Origin: Formivibrio sp.
Lineage (GTDB): Bacteria > Pseudomonadota > Gammaproteobacteria > Burkholderiales > Chitinibacteraceae
Assembly: GCA_031291275.1 (NCBI GenBank)
Contig: JARLJJ010000116.1
Coordinates: 1 to 32,962, forward strand
Length of the DNA stretch: 32,962 bases
Reading direction: 5' to 3'
The notes below the pieces were generated by a model. It had not been told where the DNA came from. It did no database searches and saw nothing but the letters and a program-made list of their open reading frames with translations. The translations under genes and the position numbers were made by a program. This document shows positions 16,708 to 24,405 of the stretch, one piece after another (position 1 is the first letter of the stretch; each line of letters starts with the position of its first letter).

Positions 16708-17049
16708 TTATGCTATCCCGATATCAAGCACGAGCATTTGGTCGCCATCGGTAATATCAAGCCGGTAACTGCCACAGCGTGGACAAGGCTCCCCCACCTG
16801 TTTCAATTCCACTTCTTGCATGCAATCGTCGCAGTGGGCCAATCCTGGCGAACGGACGATCTCGATGCGAGCACCTTCAGCTAGTGTGCCCCTACTTACC
16901 ATCTCACAGCAATACTGCAAGGTTTCCGGATCCACATGGGCCAGTACGCCGATCGCGAGTTTGATTCGGGTAACGCGGACAGCTTCCGCTTTCTTTGCGG
17001 TTTTTTCGACGATACGCAGCGCATGTTCAGCCAGCGTCAGCTCATGCAT
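16708..17049 (-). CDS. hypA: Hydrogenase nickel chaperone HypA
   Basis: HypA binds nickel at its N-terminal Met-His-Glu and structural zinc through two CxxC pairs, and delivers nickel together with HypB. The 113-residue product starts MHELTLAEHAL, with His2 present, and has C73-D-D-C76 and C89-P-R-C92. The ATG at 17049 is chosen, not one at 17061, because the free N-terminal MHE is needed for nickel binding and GGAGG lies six bases upstream. It sits 47 bp after fdhD and 13 bp before hypB. Confidence 0.96.
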   Translation of the reverse strand: MHELTLAEHALRIVEKTAKKAEAVRVTRIKLAIGVLAHVDPETLQYCCEMVSRGTLAEGARIEIVRSPGLAHCDDCMQEVELKQVGEPCPRCGSYRLDITDGDQMLVLDIGIA

Positions 17050-17096
17050 GGTGCCTCCCAAGCGCTTGCTTAGTATTTTCAGGCATGAAGGTAATA

Positions 17097-17927
17097 TCAG
17101 TCCGGATATTCTACAAATCCGTTCGGACGACAGAAACTCAGTAGCCGTATTCCAGCCTCCTGAGCAATACGAATGGCTAGCGAGGTGGGTGCCGAGATGG
17201 TGGCAATAACAGCAATATTCAGACGCGCAGCTTTGCGAACCAACTCATAACTTGCGCGGCTGGTCAAAAATATCAGCCCCTGCCCAGGATTGATTTCTTG
17301 CTGCGCCATCCAGCCGAGCAACTTATCCATCGCATTATGCCGGCCCACATCCTCAAACACCCGGACGATTTCCCCTTCAGCGGTACACCACGCAGCAGCG
17401 TGGGCACAGCCCGTAGCCGTCATCAGCGGCTGATGCTGAGGCAACTCAGCGAGGATACGTTGGACCAGCCGATAATCGGGTTCAACCGATTGCACGGCAT
17501 CGACCTTCTCAGGAACCAGATCCAACAACTGCAAACTTTCCGTGCCACAGACACCGCAGCCGGTCCGACCCGTGAGCGTTCTGCGATGCTCTTTCAAGCC
17601 AACAAAAGCAGACTGGGCAATCGTGAGCTGAATTTCAGCGCCTCCCGCATGAAACAGCACTTCCAAGTCATGAATATCCCGCCGACTCGCGACAATCCCC
17701 TCAGAGAGACTAAAGCCAATGGCAAACTCTTCAAGATCACTGGGAGTTGCCATCATTACAGCATGGGAAATACCGTTAAAAACCAAAGCGACTGGATATT
17801 CTTCCGCGACCTCGTCCAGGCAACGCTGATGACTATTCTGGCGATGACGCAGCACAGATACTTGTTTCAATGCCTTGGGCTGGCCATCCTGCGGCAACTC
17901 GCAAGCAGATGAAGGAATTTGAGGCAC
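17097..17927 (-). CDS. fdhD: Formate dehydrogenase sulfurtransferase FdhD
   Basis: FdhD moves sulfur from a cysteine desulfurase to the Mo cofactor of formate dehydrogenases and is required for their activity. The 276-residue protein carries the catalytic pair C124-G-V-C127 in RTGCGVCGTE and the family C-terminal block FLTSRASYELVRKAA. The start is GTG at 17927, with GGAGG ten bases before it, seven bases after moaA. Its presence beside fdhF suggests dedicated maturation of this enzyme. Confidence 0.95.
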   Translation of the reverse strand: MPQIPSSACELPQDGQPKALKQVSVLRHRQNSHQRCLDEVAEEYPVALVFNGISHAVMMATPSDLEEFAIGFSLSEGIVASRRDIHDLEVLFHAGGAEIQLTIAQSAFVGLKEHRRTLTGRTGCGVCGTESLQLLDLVPEKVDAVQSVEPDYRLVQRILAELPQHQPLMTATGCAHAAAWCTAEGEIVRVFEDVGRHNAMDKLLGWMAQQEINPGQGLIFLTSRASYELVRKAARLNIAVIATISAPTSLAIRIAQEAGIRLLSFCRPNGFVEYPD

Positions 17928-17933
17928 GGCGGT

Positions 17934-18965
17934 TCAGCCTCCGGTCTGGGACATGAAACGGATAATTTTGGTTGGTGCTTCCACGAATTCATGATGCCAT
18001 GGTTTGAGCTCAATGGCCGTGCGAATGGCAGCTTCAAGCTCTGAATCAGTCGCCCCGCCGCGCAGCAAGGGACGCAACTCAATCCGTTCTTCCTGGCCCA
18101 GGCAAAGATACAACGTACCATCCACCGCCAGGCGAACTCGGTTGCATGTCGCGCAGAAATGTTGCGAAATAGGCGTAATGAAACCAACCTGGCCACGGCC
18201 ATCAACAGTTTGCCAATAGCGCGCCGGCCCGCCACCCAGTTCGATCGAACAAGGGACAAGATTGAAGTGTTCGACCAATTTTGGGCGCACTTCATCAAGT
18301 GACAAATATTCGGTACTGCGACCTGCATCGCCAACAGGCATGGCTTCGATCAAGCGCAGGATAAAACCGTGTTCAAGGCAGAATGCCGCCATGTGCTCAA
18401 TTTCATGCTCGTTCACACCGCGCATCGCGACCATATTGAGTTTGATGGGAGCAATGCCAGCTGCCTTGGCGGCCATAATACCGGTGATAACGGCATCCAG
18501 GCTATCACGCCCAGAAACCTTTTCAACACAGTTTTTATCGAGAGAGTCCAGACTAACATTGATCCGAGCCAATCCTGCCGCCTTGAGTGCAAGGGCATGT
18601 TTGGCTAGTTGCGTGGCATTGGTAGAAAGTGACAGATCGCTCACACCGGGCAAAGCTGCCATGTCACGCACAATACCGACCAGGTTACGGCGCAATAATG
18701 GCTCACCGCCTGTCAAACGAACGCGTGCCACCCCCATGCGGGCGAAAGTGGCGACTACGCGCGTCAGCTCTGCCTGTGTAAGCCATTCACTCGGCTCCGC
18801 ATAGCCATCGAAATCACGGGGCCGGCAATAACTGCAACGTAAATCGCAACGGTCGGTGACGGAAACGCGCAGGTAGTCAATGCGCCGGCCAAAACGGTCC
18901 TGCAGGCGCAAAATTGCCCCGTCAGATGACGGGGCAATGTTTGACATGGCGTGCTGCCCGTTCAT
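17934..18965 (-). CDS. moaA: GTP 3',8-cyclase MoaA (molybdenum cofactor synthesis)
   Basis: MoaA is a radical-SAM enzyme that, with MoaC, starts Mo-cofactor synthesis from GTP. The 343-residue product has the SAM cluster motif C40-x3-C44-x2-C47 (CDLRCSYC), the second cluster site FCATCNRVRLAVDGTLYLCL, and the conserved C-terminal Gly-Gly. Its ATG shares a base with the fdhF stop (TGATG), so translation is coupled to fdhF. This is unusual context: moaA normally sits with other moa genes. It may be a second copy dedicated to FdhF under anaerobic conditions (inference). Confidence 0.95.
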   Translation of the reverse strand: MNGQHAMSNIAPSSDGAILRLQDRFGRRIDYLRVSVTDRCDLRCSYCRPRDFDGYAEPSEWLTQAELTRVVATFARMGVARVRLTGGEPLLRRNLVGIVRDMAALPGVSDLSLSTNATQLAKHALALKAAGLARINVSLDSLDKNCVEKVSGRDSLDAVITGIMAAKAAGIAPIKLNMVAMRGVNEHEIEHMAAFCLEHGFILRLIEAMPVGDAGRSTEYLSLDEVRPKLVEHFNLVPCSIELGGGPARYWQTVDGRGQVGFITPISQHFCATCNRVRLAVDGTLYLCLGQEERIELRPLLRGGATDSELEAAIRTAIELKPWHHEFVEAPTKIIRFMSQTGG

Positions 18966-21115
18966 CAGGCGAGAGCGGCCTTACGCATGCCGGCCTTCAT
19001 CTTGCTGTACTCAATCTGGACATGACTTTCCGCCCAGGATTGATCGGCAATTGCCTCGACCTTGACCGCGCTGAACTTGTACTCCGGCGTCTTGGAGATC
19101 GGATCCAAATGATCGACGGTCAGTTCGTTGCAGGCACCGATCCACCATTGGTAGGTCATGTAAACCGCCCCGGCATTGACACGGTCATTGAAGTTGGCAC
19201 GAGTGATCACCTTGCCGCGACGCGATGAGACCCAGACCAGAGACTGATCCTTGATGCCAAATTTCTTGGCATCATCCGGATGTATCTGCACGAAACCAGG
19301 CTCATCGGCCAAGGTTTGCAGTGCCGTACAATTTCCGGTCATCGAACGGCAGGAATAATGCCCAACCTCACGCACGGTACACAGGCCGAGCGGGTACTCT
19401 GCATCGATCTTTTCCAGCGGCGCACGCCATTCGGCAGCAAACAGCAAGGCCTTACCGCTGTCAGTGTCGAACTTGTTACCTTCGTACAACCATGGCGTAC
19501 CGGGATGATCTTCGCTCGGGCAAGGCCATGCCACATACCCCAGTCCGGCCATTTTTTCATAAGTCGCACCGGCAAAGAGATGACATAAGCCGCGTAACTC
19601 GTCCCAGATTTCCTGAGCGTTGTTGTATTTCATCGGGTAACCCATGGCGGTGGCCATCAGGCTGTGGATTTCCCAGTCATGTTTTACATCGTAACCTGCC
19701 GGCGGGTCGATTGCCTTGTAGCAGCGCTGGAAGCCGCGATCGGCTGCAGTGAAGACGTTTTCATGCTCACCCCAGGAGGTGGCCGGCAAGATGACATCCG
19801 CCACCATCGCCGTCTTGGTCATGAAGATATCCTGCACGATGATGAGTTCGAGTTTTTCGAACTCCTTGCGCATCATGCCCAGATCCGGTTCGGTCTGCAG
19901 CGGATCCTCTCCGAAGATGTAGTAGGCCTTGACCTTCCCTTCAGCGATCTTGTGCGGTGCTGTGGTAATACCCAGACCAATTTCCGACGGCAGACTTGGC
20001 ACACCCCATGCTTTGGCGAATCTTTCACGCGCAGCCGCATCGGTAACCTTGTAGTAACCAGGCAAGGTATTGGGCAAGGCGCCCATATCGCAAGCACCCT
20101 GCACATTGTTCTGACCACGCACCGGGCCAACGCCGACGTTGGGACGACCGAGGTTGCCGGTAATGGTCGCCAAACTGGAGAGGCCCTTGACCACATCAAC
20201 AGCCTGCCCCCATTGTGTTACACCCATGCCCCACAGAATGGTTGCAGACGGTGCGGCGGCATACATGCGCATCGCTTCACGCACGAGTTCCGGATCGAGT
20301 CCGGTGATTTCGGCGGTATATTCCGGCGTGTACTTGGCAACGTTCGCTTTGTACTCGTCGAAACCTTCAGCGTAATTGGCTACAAATGCTTGGTTGAACA
20401 AGCCTTCATTGATCAGCACATTGGCAAACGCGTTGACGAGCGCCATGTTCGAGCCATTCTTCAGCGGCAAGTAAAGGTCAGCCAGGCGAGCAGTTTCTAT
20501 ATAGCGTGGATCGCAAACGATGATCTTTGCACCCTTTTCCTTGGCTTTGATCAGCCGGCGGGCAACAATCGGGTGCGAATCGGCGGCGTTGTAGCCAAAC
20601 ACCAGAATACACTTGGTATCTTCAATCTCGCAGATCGAGTTACTCATCGCGCCATTGCCAAGCGTGGTCATCAAACCGGCCACTGAAGGACCATGACAAA
20701 CACGCGCGCAACAATCGATATTGTTGGTGCCGATGACGGCACGAGCAAATTTTTGGGCGATATAGTTCGATTCATTGCCGGTGCCACGCGATGAACCCGT
20801 CAGCATGATCGAATCCGGACCGTGCTTTTCCTTGATAGATTTCAGCCGCGAACTAGCAAATTCAATTGCTTCATCCCACGATACGACTTCAAATTCACCG
20901 CCACGCTGGCGGCGGATCATCGGCTTTTTCAGGCGCGGGGTCAGCAACTTGGTGTCGTTCAGGAAATCCCAGCCGTAGTAACCCTTCAGGCACAACTCGC
21001 CCTGATTGGTGACACCATTGGCGGCTTCAGCGCCAACTACCTTGTTATTCTTCACCAGCAAATTGATCTTGCAACCCGAGGCACAGTACGGGCACACCGT
21101 GATGACTTTTTCCAT
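18965..21115 (-). CDS. fdhF: Formate dehydrogenase H (FdhF), selenium-free Cys form
   Basis: FdhF oxidises formate to CO2 at a bis-MGD molybdenum centre and is the formate-side enzyme of formate hydrogenlyase. The 716-residue protein is collinear with E. coli FdhF from start (MEKVITVCPYCASGC) to end (MRKAALA). The [4Fe-4S] ligands are C8, C11, C15 and C42. The active-site selenocysteine position is a normal cysteine: Cys140, codon TGT at 20698-20696, in CCARVCHGPSVAGL, with His141 after it. Other landmarks include GPVRGQNNVQGACDMG and TYQWWIGACNEL. It has no twin-arginine signal and is cytoplasmic. AGGAAG precedes the ATG. Confidence 0.97.
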   Translation of the reverse strand: MEKVITVCPYCASGCKINLLVKNNKVVGAEAANGVTNQGELCLKGYYGWDFLNDTKLLTPRLKKPMIRRQRGGEFEVVSWDEAIEFASSRLKSIKEKHGPDSIMLTGSSRGTGNESNYIAQKFARAVIGTNNIDCCARVCHGPSVAGLMTTLGNGAMSNSICEIEDTKCILVFGYNAADSHPIVARRLIKAKEKGAKIIVCDPRYIETARLADLYLPLKNGSNMALVNAFANVLINEGLFNQAFVANYAEGFDEYKANVAKYTPEYTAEITGLDPELVREAMRMYAAAPSATILWGMGVTQWGQAVDVVKGLSSLATITGNLGRPNVGVGPVRGQNNVQGACDMGALPNTLPGYYKVTDAAARERFAKAWGVPSLPSEIGLGITTAPHKIAEGKVKAYYIFGEDPLQTEPDLGMMRKEFEKLELIIVQDIFMTKTAMVADVILPATSWGEHENVFTAADRGFQRCYKAIDPPAGYDVKHDWEIHSLMATAMGYPMKYNNAQEIWDELRGLCHLFAGATYEKMAGLGYVAWPCPSEDHPGTPWLYEGNKFDTDSGKALLFAAEWRAPLEKIDAEYPLGLCTVREVGHYSCRSMTGNCTALQTLADEPGFVQIHPDDAKKFGIKDQSLVWVSSRRGKVITRANFNDRVNAGAVYMTYQWWIGACNELTVDHLDPISKTPEYKFSAVKVEAIADQSWAESHVQIEYSKMKAGMRKAALA

Positions 21116-21150
21116 TTCGCTACTTCCTTTCCGGAAAACTCGAATTCAAC

Positions 21151-21687
21151 TCAGAACTTGGCACCAGAGGCCAGATCAAGCGCAGCTTGTTCTTGCCGCT
21201 TACGCAACGTGCTAGCCATCACCTTCCGATCCACAAGATGCAGTGCCTTGGTCGGGCAAACGGTTACACAGGCCGGGCCTTCAGCACGCCCGATGCATAA
21301 ATCACATTTCTGGGCTTCGGATTTCATTCGATGAGAAACAAACGTTCCGGGCATGGGCTCTGCCGGCACCTGAACAATATTCATCGCGCCATACGGGCAG
21401 GCTACCACGCAGGTCTTGCAACCCAGACACAACTCCTGCATGACCTGGACACTGTCATGACTAAACACGATAGCATTGACCGGGCAGGCCTTGGCACAAG
21501 GAGCGTCATCGCAGTGCCTACACAGGATTGGGGTAGTGACCTTGCCATTTCGCACCACCGTCAACCGTGGCTGGAAACTTTGCAGTGTCATTTCTTCCTC
21601 GCCAGATTGGTGTGCCATGACACACGCGACCTCGCAGGTACGACAGCCTATGCACTTATTAGGCTCGGCGATTACAAACCGGTTCAT
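21151..21687 (-). CDS. hydN: HydN-type 4x[4Fe-4S] ferredoxin subunit (formate dehydrogenase electron transfer)
   Basis: The 178-residue protein is a polyferredoxin like E. coli HydN/HycB and is expected to pass electrons from FdhF to the hydrogenase. It has four cysteine groups: C12/15/18/22, C56/59/64/68, C87/90/93/97 and C128/131/140/144, enough for four [4Fe-4S] clusters. The N-terminus MNRFVIAEPNKCIGCRTCEV is HydN-like. GGAAGGAGG lies just upstream of the ATG. It is 35 bp before fdhF. A second such protein, HyfA, is encoded at the far end of the cluster. Confidence 0.92.
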   Translation of the reverse strand: MNRFVIAEPNKCIGCRTCEVACVMAHQSGEEEMTLQSFQPRLTVVRNGKVTTPILCRHCDDAPCAKACPVNAIVFSHDSVQVMQELCLGCKTCVVACPYGAMNIVQVPAEPMPGTFVSHRMKSEAQKCDLCIGRAEGPACVTVCPTKALHLVDRKVMASTLRKRQEQAALDLASGAKF

Positions 21688-21742
21688 TCATTGCCTCCTT
21701 CCATTGGCATCGGGCTGGGCGGGTTTAGATGGTGATAGCTAC

Positions 21743-22189
21743 TTAATTCTTGCCCGAATTTTGTAGCTGCACACTATTGCACAAGTTACGGCATCCCATT
21801 AGACAAGGATCAAACATCACGCATGTTGTGACATTTTGTTTATCACCTCGAAGGATTGCACTTGCACTCACCCCGGCAACACAAGTCACCAACAACACGC
21901 CTATCAAATCCGACATCGCCGTAGAGACAGAAGCATTGGGGATTCCCGAACCGCATAGTTGGCAAGCGGGGGCACGAACAGGGGGGCCAATTCTTCAACG
22001 AAACCGTATTGCAAAGCCATCCAAGCCAATCCAACTGGATAAGCACTGACAACGGGGCTTAATGCCACGAATGACAACACGGCTCCGAACATCGTTACGG
22101 CAACATGCCAACGGAGCGATGTCGTACGCAGACCAGACTAACAACCCAATACCAGCCAATAAAGCCACTTCCACTTCAGGCAGAACAGG
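21743..22189 (-). pseudogene. Probable decayed membrane-protein gene between hycI and hydN
   Basis: This 502-bp gap in a tight operon holds no intact gene, but three hydrophobic reading-frame pieces follow one another on the minus strand. About 22189-22107 reads VALLAGIGLLVWSAYDIAPL. About 22106-21930, in another frame, reads VAVTMFGAVLSFVALSPVV and later VEELAPLFVPPLANYA. About 21930-21743, in a third frame, reads MSDLIGVLLVTCVAGVSASA and runs to a TAA at 21745-21743. Joined by two frameshifts they would give a protein of about 145 residues with three or four TM helices. The family is not recognised. Chance hydrophobic frames cannot be fully excluded. Confidence 0.4.
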
Positions 22190-22642
22190 CTAAAGCCAAG
22201 CATATTCGCGCGGATCGACACCCGCACACAGGTTTGAATGCACAGTTTCAACCGCCAGGCGAACTGAATCTGTCATTGGGAAATGGAAAGCCACGATGTC
22301 GGGTTGAATGCCAAGAAACAGCACTTCTGGCACCATTTCTCTAAGCCGTTCTATCAAGAAACTCAACGGCAAATTATGCGTGGTCATGATGAACAGATCG
22401 GCAATGCTGGCATCGTCGATCAGGCGTACCTCACCCGGCGTCAAACCCATGTCGGCCGCATCGACTACAACTACGCGTTGCGCCGATAACGTTTCAACCT
22501 CATGACTGACATTTTCCGGCATTGACCCGCCATCGATCACCATCCAGTTTTCGACAGGAGTCTTTGTCATCAACTCAGCAAGCAATGGCCCCGCGCCATC
22601 GTCGCCCATCATGCTATTACCCACAGTCAGAATTACATTCAT
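22190..22642 (-). CDS. hycI: Hydrogenase maturation endopeptidase HycI
   Basis: HycI removes the C-terminal tail of the hydrogenase large subunit once nickel is in place. The 150-residue protein is collinear with E. coli HycI: VGNSMMGDDGAGPLLAE at the start, and the nickel-sensing residues at D15, D61 and H89 (the E. coli residues are Asp16, Asp62 and His90). The ATG at 22642 overlaps the hycH stop (TGATG); the frame extends two codons further to a TTG, which is less likely. Its expected substrate is HyfG of this cluster, which keeps the matching tail. Confidence 0.95.
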   Translation of the reverse strand: MNVILTVGNSMMGDDGAGPLLAELMTKTPVENWMVIDGGSMPENVSHEVETLSAQRVVVVDAADMGLTPGEVRLIDDASIADLFIMTTHNLPLSFLIERLREMVPEVLFLGIQPDIVAFHFPMTDSVRLAVETVHSNLCAGVDPREYAWL

Positions 22643-23043
22643 CAGCAACGTTTCACGATCAAGTAGATTGCGGGTTCAACTTCGATAGCCTTGAAAGCCT
22701 GTATCAGCTGTTCAGTCCATGCTGTTTCCGCTGAAGAAAGTTGCGTGCGAATTGAATCAAGCGCAGAGGCAAGCATATGAATATGGGATGAATCGATATT
22801 AATCTCCCCCCATTTCAAAATACCTTCAAGCTTGCTGCGCGCCTCGCCTTCTACCAACTTACCTATCCAGCCCTCAAAATCCTCAAGCGGACATTCCAGT
22901 ACTGGTTTCAGGCAGTCAATGACACCAACGTGATGACCAATGGCGAGCGAGTAATAAACCACCTGCTTCGCCTCGGCGGGCATATCTTCCTGGCGATCAA
23001 GAAACTTCTGAGTAAGACTGTAGAAGATGACCTTTCCACTCAT
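22642..23043 (-). CDS. hycH: Formate hydrogenlyase maturation protein HycH (HyfJ)
   Basis: HycH/HyfJ proteins are found only with group 4 formate hydrogenlyases and are needed for making the active large subunit; the mechanism is unclear. The 133-residue product has the family blocks [33 protein letters not shown] and [18 protein letters not shown]. The ATG overlaps the hyfI stop (ATGA), and the stop overlaps the hycI ATG. I use hycH; in a Hyf-type operon hyfJ would be equally valid. Confidence 0.93.
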   Translation of the reverse strand: MSGKVIFYSLTQKFLDRQEDMPAEAKQVVYYSLAIGHHVGVIDCLKPVLECPLEDFEGWIGKLVEGEARSKLEGILKWGEINIDSSHIHMLASALDSIRTQLSSAETAWTEQLIQAFKAIEVEPAIYLIVKRC

Positions 23044-23840
23044 GAATCACGACCACCATTCAGGCTTGTCGCGCATATTCCGCGAAGATTGGCAAAAATC
23101 TCGGAAAGACGTGGATCATCCTTTTCGACCAAAAACTGTTTGATCTGATTGTCGAAAGTTTGCGGAGTAGCTTGCTCCATCAGCCCCATAAACTCATCAA
23201 CAATCAGGCCACCATGACGATAGCCGGCCATACGTCGGGCTTCGCGCTCCAGCAAGACGCGCAGATCAAGCGGAACGTTTGCGTGGCGCAATTGTACGCG
23301 TTCATCTTCACCTTCGACATGATGCGTTCCCTTAAGCTTCTGACCCAGAAGACCCAGCGCCACAGCGAAACCGTAGATGGTCGCCGCAGGCGTCGGTGGA
23401 CAACCCGGGATGTAGACATCGACCGGTACAATTTGATCCGTTCCACCCCATACGCAGTAAAGATCATGAAAAATGCCGCCACTACAGCCACAAGCGCCAT
23501 AGGAAACCACAATTTTGGGATCCGGCGCCGCATGGTAGGCACGGATTGCCGGCATGCGCATTGAACGCGTCACCGCCCCGGTAAACAACAAAATATCAGC
23601 GTGGCGTGGCGAAGCCACGACCTTGATCCCAAAGCGTTCCGCATCGAAAAGCGGGGTAATCGCTGCAAAAATTTCGATTTCGCAACCATTGCAACCACCG
23701 CAATCGACCCGGTAAACATAAGCTGAACGCTGGATATCCTTGAGCAGGGTTTGCTTGAGCTTGGCGGTCTGTTCGCTTTCGCTGATAGGAAGAGGCATCC
23801 CACGGGAATCGCAGGGGGCAAACTGGGTTATTCCGCTCAT
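23040..23840 (-). CDS. hyfI: Hydrogenase-4 Fe-S subunit HyfI (NuoB-like small subunit)
   Basis: HyfI is the small subunit that carries the cluster next to the Ni-Fe site, homologous to NuoB of complex I. The 266-residue protein has CGGCNGCE (C47, C50, C53), GACGCSGG (C117, C119) and IPGCPPTP (C147), giving the four ligands expected for one proximal [4Fe-4S] cluster. It is slightly longer than E. coli HyfI. It starts one base after the hyfH stop and overlaps hycH at the other end, so translation is tightly coupled. Confidence 0.95.
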   Translation of the reverse strand: MSGITQFAPCDSRGMPLPISESEQTAKLKQTLLKDIQRSAYVYRVDCGGCNGCEIEIFAAITPLFDAERFGIKVVASPRHADILLFTGAVTRSMRMPAIRAYHAAPDPKIVVSYGACGCSGGIFHDLYCVWGGTDQIVPVDVYIPGCPPTPAATIYGFAVALGLLGQKLKGTHHVEGEDERVQLRHANVPLDLRVLLEREARRMAGYRHGGLIVDEFMGLMEQATPQTFDNQIKQFLVEKDDPRLSEIFANLRGICATSLNGGRDS

Positions 23841-23841
23841 A

Positions 23842-24393
23842 TCAGACGTTTCCTCTACTCATTTGCCGGTGGAGTATTAACGCTTCGCTCGATTGCACAG
23901 CCTGCTTGCGCTTGCATTCCGGACAGGTTTCGAAGTGGGGACGCAAAGACGTGACTTCTTCCTCAGAAACACCAGTCTGCATCAGCAAATCGATCACATA
24001 TTCGACTTCCTTCGCCGGAGCAAACGGTTCGCTGCAGATGGCACAATTTACGAGCGTGAACGTTGCTTCCTGACGAAGGTCATTTTTATTGGCCACAGCC
24101 AGTTCGAAATCGGGAGACAACGCAATCGCATGCGTCGGACAGACCTCTTCGCAACGGCCACAAAAAATACATCGACCAAGGTGCAGCGACCATTTGCGCG
24201 TTCCCGATGCCGTATCCGTACTCAAGCTCAGGGCATTGGGCGGACAGGCCATCGTGCAGGCGCCGCAGGCAATACACTGCTCAGCCTTGAACTCCGGCTT
24301 TCCCCGAAAACCAGGACTGACAGGCATTGGAGCGAACGGGTACTTGTGGGTAACCTCACCCGCTGTTGTAATGATCTTGAGCAGCTTGAACAT
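23842..24393 (-). CDS. hyfH: Hydrogenase-4 ferredoxin subunit HyfH (NuoI/HycF-like)
   Basis: HyfH relays electrons from the formate dehydrogenase side to HyfI. The 183-residue product has two ferredoxin motifs, C40/43/46/50 and C75/78/81/85, typical of NuoI. Two further CxxC pairs follow at C117/C120 and C157/C160, spaced like a zinc ribbon. The N-terminus [19 protein letters not shown] is the usual amphipathic start. AAGGTG precedes the ATG. It lies 12 bp after hyfG. Confidence 0.94.
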   Translation of the reverse strand: MFKLLKIITTAGEVTHKYPFAPMPVSPGFRGKPEFKAEQCIACGACTMACPPNALSLSTDTASGTRKWSLHLGRCIFCGRCEEVCPTHAIALSPDFELAVANKNDLRQEATFTLVNCAICSEPFAPAKEVEYVIDLLMQTGVSEEEVTSLRPHFETCPECKRKQAVQSSEALILHRQMSRGNV

Positions 24394-24405
24394 CTGTCAG
24401 CACCT

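Noticed and set aside
19664..20686. A 340-residue plus-strand open frame
   Set aside because: It lies wholly antisense to fdhF, has no family motifs, and fdhF is certain. It is a shadow of GC-rich codon use.
21750..22049. A 99-residue plus-strand frame in the hycI/hydN gap
   Set aside because: It has no ribosome binding site or family features, and it opposes the hydrophobic minus-strand fragments that fit the operon direction better.
21688..22189. Possible sigma-54 (-24/-12) promoter before hydN
   Set aside because: E. coli FHL genes use sigma-54, so I looked for GG-N10-GC on the minus strand. The near matches seen (TGGC...TTGC) have the wrong spacing.
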